A stretch of 6,790 nucleotides of DNA. Origin: an uncultured Flavobacteriales bacterium. GTDB lineage: Bacteria > Bacteroidota > Bacteroidia > Flavobacteriales > BACL11. Position numbers and translations under genes: made by a program. Below, in pieces: positions 1 to 6,230 of this stretch (positions are counted from its first letter, which is position 1; each line of letters begins with the position of its first letter). The stretch covers positions 1 to 6,790 of the forward strand of contig CATMIT010000077.1 of the NCBI GenBank assembly GCA_950069165.1. The letters are read 5' to 3'. The notes under the pieces are model-generated. The model saw nothing but the letters and a program-made list of their open reading frames with translations, did no database searches and had not been told where the DNA came from.

Positions 1-204
1 TTTGAAGTTTCTGAACCTACCGTGGTTCAATTGAATATTTATAATTTGAAGGGACAGAAAGTGGATGTGCTTAAAAATGAATTCACCTTACCAGGATATT
101 ATTCTGTAATTTGGAATGGAACTAATCATCCTTCTGGTATTTATTTTGTAATTTTACAGAGCTCCAATTCTATTGTAAAACAGAAAATGATATTGATTAA
201 GTAA
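1..204 (+). CDS. C-terminal end of a T9SS-exported protein (type A sorting domain), 5' truncated
   Basis: The open frame enters from the left edge and ends at TAA 202-204, giving 67 visible residues. They match the shape of the T9SS type A C-terminal sorting domain (TIGR04183/Por_Secre_tail). A strand VQLNIYNLKGQKV is followed by a Gly-Tyr-Tyr turn, then a W-N-G segment, the PSGIYFV strand, and a final basic strand ending in KQKMILIK. The usual Y-P-N-P start of the domain would lie just before base 1. In this family the domain directs a Sec-exported protein through the T9SS, where it is normally cleaved and the protein released or anchored on the cell surface. The catalytic or binding part is outside the window, so the function is unknown. 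A GTG at 22 is in frame but would fall inside the domain, so it is not a real start. The stop lies 6 bases before the next gene, which suggests co-transcription. Confidence 0.85.
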   Translation, partial: FEVSEPTVVQLNIYNLKGQKVDVLKNEFTLPGYYSVIWNGTNHPSGIYFVILQSSNSIVKQKMILIK

Positions 205-210
205 ATAATT

Positions 211-768
211 ATGACCATGAATCCAAAATTAATTTTCTTTCCAATAATAATGTTGTTATTTATTGGATGTGACTCTTCCAATTCTTCAACAAATTCATCT
301 GATTGTCTATTTTTGAACGAAAGTCTAGGTTGTGATGGGAATTGTTCAACTACCCCCCTTGAAGATGATGCCTGTGGTGTTTGTGGGGGAGAAAATACCA
401 TTTTATCAGAATGTGATTTACCCCATTGTGAATCTGATGTTTGTATATCAATTCAAAATGTTGATTTAATTAATAATATATTAGAAGTTTGGATGTTGAA
501 TAATATTCCTGTTGCAGGATATCAATTTAATATTTCTGGAATTACTAATGTGAATATTAGTAGTAAAATGCGTGTTTATCCTAACCCTTCCAATAATAGA
601 ATTTATATTTTGGGAGCAAATGGTGATTTGAGCATTCATAACTTAATAGGGCAAGAGGTGTTTAGCGATTATATAAACACCACTATTTCTATTGATATTT
701 CTTCTTGGAAGGCGGGAGTGTACTTTGTAAAAACAAATAATAAAACAGTTAAAATCATAAAACAATAA
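211..768 (+). CDS. Small Cys-rich lipoprotein-like protein with a T9SS type A sorting domain
   Basis: This is a 185-residue protein of unknown function. The N-terminus is a hydrophobic signal ending in a lipobox (LFIG-C20), predicting signal peptidase II cleavage. Residues 32-78 hold eight cysteines, including a DDACGVCGG motif (about 52-60) of the kind repeated in large surface proteins of aquatic Bacteroidota. Residues 78-110 resemble the first strands of a cohesin-like domain (ISIQNVD, LEVWMLNNIPVAGYQFNISGI). The rest of that domain is absent. Residues 119-185 are a complete sorting domain starting MRVYPNPSNN and ending in KAGVYFVK and KTVKIIKQ. A lipobox together with a T9SS tail is unusual. 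The abrupt join near residue 111 suggests an internally deleted remnant of a larger protein, though the frame is intact. The start at 211 is chosen because it follows the previous stop by 6 bases. ATG 217 is an equally possible start and keeps the signal. Confidence 0.8.
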   Translation: MTMNPKLIFFPIIMLLFIGCDSSNSSTNSSDCLFLNESLGCDGNCSTTPLEDDACGVCGGENTILSECDLPHCESDVCISIQNVDLINNILEVWMLNNIPVAGYQFNISGITNVNISSKMRVYPNPSNNRIYILGANGDLSIHNLIGQEVFSDYINTTISIDISSWKAGVYFVKTNNKTVKIIKQ

Positions 769-770
769 AG

Positions 771-1235
771 ATGAAGAAAATAGCAATAATATTAATTTTT
801 GTAATCGGATTTTCTGCTTGCAAAAAAGAAGCGGGAGAGGGAGGCACTTCAGTTATAGAAGGGGTGGTGTACAAGATTCATACTTATGAAAGTGTTATAA
901 CTGAATTAGATAGTTTAGGTAATATAGACACTACTTATAAAGTTATCGATACATTATACTATCAATTGGATGCCGGAAAAGATGTTTATATTATTTATTC
1001 TAATGATGAATTGGCAATCTATGATGATAAATTTGAAACAGATTATAATGGAAGATACAGATTTGAATTCTTAAGAAATGGGGACTATACTCTTTATACA
1101 TATAATGATAGCACCGTATGGATTTCGTCAGAAATTTCTATAAAATACGAATACCCTATATTTAAGCACATTAAGATAAGCGCTAAGAATTCAGAAAATC
1201 TTGTTGATGATTTTATAATTGAAAAAAATCAATAA
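771..1235 (+). CDS. Small lipoprotein with carboxypeptidase-regulatory-like beta-sandwich
   Basis: This is a 154-residue predicted lipoprotein. A short signal, MKKIAIILIFVIGF, leads to the lipobox FSA-C17, followed by KKEAGEGG, a flexible tether. The mature part looks like a single beta-sandwich of the CarboxypepD_reg or transthyretin-like type. It shows an opening strand IEGVVYKI (about 29-36), a middle strand AGKDVYIIYSND (68-79), and the characteristic D-x-x-G-x-Y-x-F turn and strand DYNGRYRFEFL followed by NGDYTLYTYND (91-113). Such domains are usually structural or binding modules, so no enzymatic activity is suggested. The gene starts 2 bases after the previous stop, and its own TAA is followed immediately by the start of the VTC gene. 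It therefore probably belongs to the same transcript and may be an envelope partner of that system. Which membrane it sits in cannot be decided from the sequence. The lipoprotein call is firm; the fold is a pattern-based judgement. Confidence 0.82.
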   Translation: MKKIAIILIFVIGFSACKKEAGEGGTSVIEGVVYKIHTYESVITELDSLGNIDTTYKVIDTLYYQLDAGKDVYIIYSNDELAIYDDKFETDYNGRYRFEFLRNGDYTLYTYNDSTVWISSEISIKYEYPIFKHIKISAKNSENLVDDFIIEKNQ

Positions 1236-1985
1236 GTGAGTAATTTTCTGCCTATACTTTCTGATTTTACAACAATCACATTACAAGAAATGGATGGGGT
1301 AAAACTAATGAGCAGAATGGATACTAAGTTTGTTTTTAAGATTGAAAAGTTACCTTCTCTTTTAGAAAAAATGACTCCTTTTTACAGAGTGCTGGAAATA
1401 AATGGAAAAATCATTCATGATTATAAATCCCTTTATTTCGATACTAATGCAAGAAAATTTTATATCGATCATCATAATAGCAGGGTAAATAGAAATAAAA
1501 TCCGTTTTAGAGAATATGTGGATAGCGGACTTACTTTTTTAGAAGTGAAACTAAAAAACAATAAAGGGAAAACCATTAAAAAAAGAATGAAAGTGGATGC
1601 TATTTCCAAAGAACTTTCCAAGGAACAAAAAGTATATATTGAAAACATAATTGGAAAATCAGTTGATGTAACAGCAAAACAATGGATTAATTTTTCTCGA
1701 ATAACTTTGGTACATAAATCGAAAAAAGAACGTCTTACCATTGATATTAATCTTACTTTTAAAAATAATGAAAAAGAAGGAAATCTTAATGATATAGTAA
1801 TTGCTGAGGTAAAGCAAGAGAGAATGAGTCGCTCTTCCGATTTTATAAGAATTGCAAAAGAAATGAGTATCTTGCCCATCCGTTTAAGCAAGTATTGCAT
1901 CTCAACCATGGAATTATGGCCAAACATAAAACAAAACCGATTCAAGAAAAAACTACTTTTTATAAATAAATTAAAACAAGCATAA
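1236..1985 (+). CDS. VTC domain protein (polyphosphate polymerase-like, triphosphate tunnel fold)
   Basis: This 249-residue protein spans one VTC domain (PF09359), the catalytic tunnel fold of yeast Vtc4, which makes polyphosphate from ATP. Visible family motifs, in order, are LMSRMDTKFVF (25-34), LYFDT (66-70), NKIRFREY (87-94), FLEVKLKNNKGKTIKKR (101-117), FSR (153-155), LTIDINLTF (167-175), IAEVKQ (189-194) and LSKYC (217-221). Basic residues R90, R92, K105, K115, K116, R155 and K219 and acidic E103 and E191 fit the charged tunnel that binds phosphate chains and metal. No SPX domain, signal peptide or membrane helix is visible, so it should be cytoplasmic and depend on a partner for membrane contact. 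The start is GTG at 1236, abutting the previous TAA. The first ATG, at codon 19, would cut into the conserved N-terminus. Its stop overlaps the next start (TAATG). Polyphosphate synthesis is inferred from the family; another polymer or nucleotide product is possible. Confidence 0.88.
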   Translation: MSNFLPILSDFTTITLQEMDGVKLMSRMDTKFVFKIEKLPSLLEKMTPFYRVLEINGKIIHDYKSLYFDTNARKFYIDHHNSRVNRNKIRFREYVDSGLTFLEVKLKNNKGKTIKKRMKVDAISKELSKEQKVYIENIIGKSVDVTAKQWINFSRITLVHKSKKERLTIDINLTFKNNEKEGNLNDIVIAEVKQERMSRSSDFIRIAKEMSILPIRLSKYCISTMELWPNIKQNRFKKKLLFINKLKQA

Positions 1986-2629
1986 TGGAATTATTATTAA
2001 TCTTATTAGAAGGAGGAATGGAATTTTTAGGCACACCACTTTGGGATTCAGAAGATTTTTTAAAACTCTTTATAAAAGGGTCATTTAACTTAGGCATTGT
2101 AATTCTAATTGTAAGGTATATTTATTATCCCGCAACAAAGAATAAGGATTATTTATTTACTTTTTTACTCATTAGTTTAACGGTATTTCTTTTATGTATT
2201 CTTCTTGATAGTGTGAAGTTGCAATTAGGTTTCGCATTGGGGCTTTTTGCTATTTTTGGTATTATTCGCTACCGAACCGACCCTATTCCAATCAAGGAAA
2301 TGACTTATCTTTTCTTGGTAATTGGTATTTCGGTTGTGAATGCATTGGCTAATAAAAAAATTAGTTATGCCGAACTTGTATTTGCTAATCTTCTGATTGT
2401 GTTTGTTACATACGGCATGGAGAAAATTTGGCTATTACGACATGAGTCACGAAAAAATATTATTTACGAAAAAATAGAACTTATAAAACCAGAAAGAAGA
2501 GAAGAACTTATTGCAGACTTAAAAGAAAGAACAGGAATTGATATTATAAGGGTAGAGATAAGAAGAATTGATTTTTTAAGGGATGTGGCTAATGTTCGAA
2601 TTTTCTATTATGAGGACGATATTGAATAA
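1985..2629 (+). CDS. DUF4956 multi-pass inner-membrane protein
   Basis: This 214-residue membrane protein is recognised as DUF4956. About four to five hydrophobic segments are visible, near residues 28-49, 57-75, 80-95, 106-121 and 127-147. The family signature is the stretch around residues 82-119, with GLFAIFGIIRYRTDPIPIKEM and then a membrane segment ending SVVNALANKKISYAEL. Residues 150-214 form a charged cytoplasmic tail (KPERREELIADLKERTG, then a predicted beta-alpha-beta-like end). The family has no established biochemical function, but it is commonly encoded beside VTC-domain proteins. That pairing supports a role as membrane partner or channel for the VTC product, by analogy with the Vtc1-type membrane part of the yeast complex. 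The start at 1985 gives a TAATG coupling with the VTC stop. ATG 2018, in frame at codon 12, gives MEFLGTPLW, which looks closer to typical family starts and remains a real alternative. Confidence 0.88.
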   Translation: MELLLILLEGGMEFLGTPLWDSEDFLKLFIKGSFNLGIVILIVRYIYYPATKNKDYLFTFLLISLTVFLLCILLDSVKLQLGFALGLFAIFGIIRYRTDPIPIKEMTYLFLVIGISVVNALANKKISYAELVFANLLIVFVTYGMEKIWLLRHESRKNIIYEKIELIKPERREELIADLKERTGIDIIRVEIRRIDFLRDVANVRIFYYEDDIE

Positions 2630-3254
2630 AACCTTCCTTCTGCTAATATTACCTATGTCGGTACTTTCGCAAGAAAATGATTTTCAAACATGGACCTCTG
2701 TTTCTGCATCAAAAAAGATAATTAAAAAAACAAATCTGATAATAAAGCAAGGGGCTCGTTTCAGAGAAAATTCGTCTCTTTATTCTAAGTTTTTTACAGA
2801 TTTAAAAATCAAAAGTAAATACAATAAACATTTCAGCTTTGCTATTGGTTATCGCTTTTCTAATGATTGGGATAAGCAATTGGAGTTAAGTCAAAAAAAC
2901 AGATTTTATTCTGATATTTATTATAAAGACAAATACAAAAAAAGGTTTTTGTTTGATGCGCGCGCCAGATTGCAAACACAAGGAAATATAGAAGGGTATG
3001 CTGCTACATTTAGGCATAAATCAGCATTGGCTTACAATATTCCAAAAACAAAATTGGAGCCATCAGTTGCTTTGGAATATTTCCTGCCTTTTGAAAGTAT
3101 GCTAATAGAAAAATTGCGTTATACAATTAGGCTTTCTCATCCCATTACAAAAGATTTGGATGCTGAAATAGCATATAGAATTCAGCAAGAATTTAATACT
3201 AATAACCCTGAAACACTATTTATTTTTGATGGAAAAGTATCTTATAATTTTTAA
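2610..3254 (+). CDS. DUF2490 family predicted outer-membrane beta-barrel protein
   Basis: This is a 214-residue exported protein. The start at 2610 gives a clean signal peptide, MRTILNKTFLLLILPMSVLS, with cleavage likely before Q21. An in-frame ATG at 2583 would put nine extra residues (MWLMFEFSI) ahead of the positive charges and is less likely. The mature part matches DUF2490. It begins QENDFQTWTSVSASKKI, then shows alternating amphipathic strands rich in aromatic and basic residues, such as FSFAIGYRFSNDW (75-87), FLFDARARLQTQG (113-125), and ALAYNIPKTKLEPSVALEYF (139-158). It ends in FIFDGKVSYNF, where the final Phe and alternating hydrophobics fit a BAM-recognised barrel terminus. The family is otherwise uncharacterised. 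The first 20 bases overlap the end of the DUF4956 gene in another frame, suggesting translational coupling. In this operon it may provide the outer-membrane part of the VTC/DUF4956 system; this is inference from position. Confidence 0.85.
   Translation: MRTILNKTFLLLILPMSVLSQENDFQTWTSVSASKKIIKKTNLIIKQGARFRENSSLYSKFFTDLKIKSKYNKHFSFAIGYRFSNDWDKQLELSQKNRFYSDIYYKDKYKKRFLFDARARLQTQGNIEGYAATFRHKSALAYNIPKTKLEPSVALEYFLPFESMLIEKLRYTIRLSHPITKDLDAEIAYRIQQEFNTNNPETLFIFDGKVSYNF
3221..3228 (+). promoter_or_regulatory. Possible internal promoter core for cdd (TAnnTTTG)
   Basis: TATTTTTG matches the Bacteroidota -7 core TAnnTTTG exactly and lies 32 bases before the cdd ATG, inside the end of the DUF2490 gene. 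No TTTG/TTG box lies at the usual distance upstream. In DNA this A+T-rich such matches are frequent by chance, so this is only a weak candidate for letting cdd be expressed apart from the envelope genes. Confidence 0.22.
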
Positions 3255-3260
3255 AATATC

Positions 3261-3749
3261 ATGAAAGAAGAAAAAATAGAATTAACATTTACAAGAGCTA
3301 AATTAGAGGAGTTAATCCAAAGCGAACAAGATTTAATTGCAAATACTCAGCATGCTTTGTCCAATGCTTATGCGCCTTATTCTGGTTTTTTGGTTGGGGC
3401 AAGTGTTTTGCTAGAAAATGGAGAGATTATTAATGGAAGTAATCAGGAAAATGCGGCTTATCCTTCCGGTCTATGTGCCGAAAGAGTAGCTCTGTTTTAT
3501 GCTGGCGCAAAATATCCAGAAGTCGCTATTAAAACCATTGCTATTTCTGCAAAGTCCAAAACTTTTGAAATTGATGATGTGGTTAGCCCATGTGGGGCAT
3601 GCCGTCAAGTAATGGCAGAATACCAGCAAAAACAAGGACAAGATATACGACTGCTTTTACATTCCCCTAATGATGAAGTACTGATTGCAAATTCAGTGAC
3701 AGACTTACTTCCGTTTATGTTTAATTCTGAGAAGTTAAGAAAGTTTTAA
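3261..3749 (+). CDS. cdd: Cytidine deaminase
   Basis: Cytidine deaminase hydrolyses cytidine and deoxycytidine to uridine and deoxyuridine plus ammonia in pyrimidine salvage, in the cytoplasm. The protein has 162 residues, slightly above the range of the short homotetrameric class because of an N-terminal extension of about 15 residues. Family motifs are clear. AYAPYSGFLVGA (36-47) is followed by the nucleoside-binding GSNQENAAYP (59-68). Next come the zinc and catalytic motif LCAE (C72, E74) and the PCGACRQ motif (C111 and C114), giving the three cysteine ligands of the small class. All catalytic residues are present. The gene begins 6 bases after the DUF2490 stop, so it is probably read from the same transcript, perhaps with its own internal promoter. 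No functional link to the upstream envelope genes is evident. Confidence 0.95.
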   Translation: MKEEKIELTFTRAKLEELIQSEQDLIANTQHALSNAYAPYSGFLVGASVLLENGEIINGSNQENAAYPSGLCAERVALFYAGAKYPEVAIKTIAISAKSKTFEIDDVVSPCGACRQVMAEYQQKQGQDIRLLLHSPNDEVLIANSVTDLLPFMFNSEKLRKF

Positions 3750-3779
3750 TCAAAATTAATTTTTTGTTATTCAATTTTC

Positions 3780-3787
3780 TATTTTTG
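3780..3787 (+). promoter_or_regulatory. Probable promoter core of pheT (TAnnTTTG)
   Basis: TATTTTTG in the 57-base gap between cdd and pheT matches the Bacteroidota -7 core TAnnTTTG exactly. Transcription would start about at 3791-3795, leaving a leader of roughly a dozen bases. The only upstream TTTG (3763-3766) is 13 bases away, closer than the usual 17-23, so the -33 element is not convincing. Position in the only gap between the two genes is the main support. Confidence 0.45.
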
Positions 3788-3806
3788 TCTACATTACAAT
3801 AGTTAG

Positions 3807-6230
3807 ATGAAAATATCATATAATTGGCTTAATCAGTATTTATTTTTAGAACAATCTCCTGATGAGATAGCTCAGCTTTTAACCGATACTGGTTTAGAAG
3901 TAGAAGGTATTCAGGAGGTAGAAAGCATAAAAGGGGGCTTAAAAGGAGTTGTGATTGGAGAGGTGATAACCAAAGTGCAGCATCCTAATGCCGAAAGATT
4001 AAGCCTAACAACTGTTGATGTTGGAACAGATGACGATTTGCAAATTGTTTGTGGTGCCCCAAATGTAGCCGTAGGCCAAAAAGTCCCAGTCGCCACTATT
4101 GGTACTTTGCTTTATGATGGTAACGAATCTTTTAAAATCAAAAAAGGAAAGATAAGAGGAGAAGTTTCAATGGGAATGATTTGCGCTGAGGATGAGTTGG
4201 GTTTGGGGAAAGGGCATGAGGGAATTATGGTATTGAATGCCAAAGCCAAAGTAGGAACTCCTGCTGGGGAGTATTTTAAATTGGAATCAGATATTGTTTT
4301 TGAAATTGGACTTACACCCAATCGTTCGGATGCTATGGGGCATATTGGGGTAGCTCGTGATTTGCTTACGGCACTCAATCATAAAGGAGAAAAACTAAAT
4401 ATGTGTCGCCCATCAGTAGAGAATTTTAAAATAGCAAATACCAGTAAAACCATTGCTGTTGAAGTGAAAAATACAGATTTATGCCTAAGGTATTCAGGAG
4501 TAAGTATTAGTGGAGTAACAGTTGCTGATTCTCCTGATTGGTTGCAAAAGCGATTAAAAGCGATTGGTTTAACACCCATCAATAATATTGTAGATGCTAC
4601 TAATTATGTATTGCACGAAACAGGACAACCATTACACGCTTTTGATATTGCAAAAATTGAAGGAAATAAAATAGTTGTTACTACTTTAAAAAACAATACC
4701 AAGTTTATCACTTTGGATGAAATTGAAAGGAAGCTTTCAGTTACTGATTTAATGATATGCAATGTGAAAAAACCAATGTGCATTGCGGGGGTATTTGGTG
4801 GTTTGCATGCTGGAGTTACTAAGAATACAAAGGACATCTTTTTGGAATCCGCTTATTTTAATCCGGTAAGTATTAGAAAAACAGCAAAAAGGCATAACCT
4901 GAGTACGGATGCTTCTTTCCGTTTTGAAAGAGGTTGTGACCCAAATATAACTGTTTACGCTTTAAAGCGGGTAGTATTACTTATTGCTGAAATTGCAGGA
5001 GGTAAAATCGCATCTGAAATTACAGATATCTATCCAAGTAAAATTGAGCATTTTAAGGTTGCTTTGAATTATGCTAAAATGGATGCACTTATTGGGGAGG
5101 TAATTGACAGGAAAGCAGTAAAAGCTATCCTTACTGATTTGGAGATTGAGATTAAAAAAGAAACAAAAGACGGACTAAGTTTATTAGTTCCTCCATTTAG
5201 GGCTGATGTGCAAAGAGAAGAAGATGTAATTGAGGAAATCTTGAGGATTTATGGATATAATACAGTAGCGATACCTTCAAAATTAAATACCTCTATTTTC
5301 TCTGCTGAAAAAGTAAATCCTGAAGAAATTCGCAATATTATTGCTGATTTATTATCCAATACTGGCTTTAATGAGGCCATGAATAATTCACTTACAAAAG
5401 GGGAATACACTGCATTAATTCCGGAATTAGATGAAAAACAAGATGTGCATATGCTCAATCCTTTAAGTCAGGATGTAAGTGTAATGCGCCAAAGTATGCT
5501 TTTTGCTGGTTTGGAGAATATCGCTTACAATCAGAATCGTAAAAGTGCGGATATTAAGTTATTTGAATTTGGGAAAACTTATCATAAAATTGAAAAAGAA
5601 TATATTGAAAATCAGCACTTGCAAATCTTGGTAAGTGGCAGGATAAATACTGAGAATTGGAATACAAATGCTGAAAAGGTTAATTTCTATTTTATTAAAG
5701 AAAAAGTAGAGCATATTCTTAACCGATTAGGCGTGAAAAAGATAAAATCTGAGCCAATTAATACGCATGGCTTTTCTAAGGGATTGATGCACACTTCCAA
5801 AAAGAAAAGATTGGTTTGCTTTGGAAAATTAGATACTAAGTTGTGTAAAGAATTTGGTATAAAATCAGCCGTATATGCAGCTGATTTTAACATAGATTTA
5901 ATCCTAGAATTAGCAAGATATACCAAAATTAAATACCAAGAAGTTTCAAAATTCCCTGAAGTAAGAAGGGATCTTTCTTTATTGGTTAACAAATCAGTTT
6001 CATTTGATGACTTAAGTAAAATTGCCAAGCAAGCAGATAATAAAATCTTAAAGTCAGTTAATTTATTTGATGTTTATGAAGGGGATAAATTGCCTGAAGG
6101 TAAAAAGTCTTATGCCTTATCATTCACCATGGCTGATGAGAATAAAACCCTCACCGATAAATATGTGGATAAGGTAATGGAAAAGTTAATAAAGTCTTTT
6201 AAAGAAAAAGTTGGTGCTAAAATAAGATAG
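3807..6230 (+). CDS. pheT: Phenylalanyl-tRNA synthetase beta subunit
   Basis: PheT is the beta chain of the alpha2-beta2 enzyme that charges tRNA-Phe; PheS (not in this window) carries the catalytic site. At 807 residues it is full length, and all expected domains are seen in order. The N-terminal region begins MKISYNWLNQYL. The EMAP/OB tRNA-binding domain has GEVITKVQHPNAERL (51-65). The B3/B4 editing domain is about 210-395, with NNIVDATNYVLHETGQPLHAFD (259-280) and the RHNLSTDASFRFERG segment (362-376). The B5 domain is about 412-485, with PPFRADVQREEDVIEE (462-477). The catalytic-like core follows (NPLSQDVSVMRQSML, 551-565). The C-terminal FDX-ACB anticodon-binding domain is about 714-807, with FPEVRRDLSLLV and SYALSFTMADENKTLTD. 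A separate pheT, not next to pheS, is usual in Bacteroidota. It has its own promoter core upstream, and a 179-base gap follows it. Confidence 0.97.
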   Translation: MKISYNWLNQYLFLEQSPDEIAQLLTDTGLEVEGIQEVESIKGGLKGVVIGEVITKVQHPNAERLSLTTVDVGTDDDLQIVCGAPNVAVGQKVPVATIGTLLYDGNESFKIKKGKIRGEVSMGMICAEDELGLGKGHEGIMVLNAKAKVGTPAGEYFKLESDIVFEIGLTPNRSDAMGHIGVARDLLTALNHKGEKLNMCRPSVENFKIANTSKTIAVEVKNTDLCLRYSGVSISGVTVADSPDWLQKRLKAIGLTPINNIVDATNYVLHETGQPLHAFDIAKIEGNKIVVTTLKNNTKFITLDEIERKLSVTDLMICNVKKPMCIAGVFGGLHAGVTKNTKDIFLESAYFNPVSIRKTAKRHNLSTDASFRFERGCDPNITVYALKRVVLLIAEIAGGKIASEITDIYPSKIEHFKVALNYAKMDALIGEVIDRKAVKAILTDLEIEIKKETKDGLSLLVPPFRADVQREEDVIEEILRIYGYNTVAIPSKLNTSIFSAEKVNPEEIRNIIADLLSNTGFNEAMNNSLTKGEYTALIPELDEKQDVHMLNPLSQDVSVMRQSMLFAGLENIAYNQNRKSADIKLFEFGKTYHKIEKEYIENQHLQILVSGRINTENWNTNAEKVNFYFIKEKVEHILNRLGVKKIKSEPINTHGFSKGLMHTSKKKRLVCFGKLDTKLCKEFGIKSAVYAADFNIDLILELARYTKIKYQEVSKFPEVRRDLSLLVNKSVSFDDLSKIAKQADNKILKSVNLFDVYEGDKLPEGKKSYALSFTMADENKTLTDKYVDKVMEKLIKSFKEKVGAKIR

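Noticed and set aside
141..401. 86-codon open frame on the minus strand
   Set aside because: It crosses two plus-strand genes with clear sorting-domain and lipobox features. No independent evidence supports it.
1472..1945. 157-codon open frame on the minus strand
   Set aside because: It lies fully opposite the VTC gene, whose motifs are conserved. The translation is Phe/Leu/Ser-rich, as expected from the reverse of a Lys/Glu-rich gene, and resembles no family I know.
2583..2609. N-terminal extension of the DUF2490 protein from ATG 2583
   Set aside because: It would place nine extra residues before a normal signal peptide and enlarge the overlap with DUF4956. ATG 2610 gives a standard n-region and cleavage site.
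3752..3763. Palindrome AAAATTAATTTT followed by T's after cdd, considered as a terminator
   Set aside because: It is made only of A and T, so the hairpin would be weak, and it has no loop to speak of. Such palindromes are expected in A+T-rich gaps.
5687..6028. 113-codon open frame on the minus strand
   Set aside because: It is antisense to the pheT C-terminal part, with no recognisable domain or start context.
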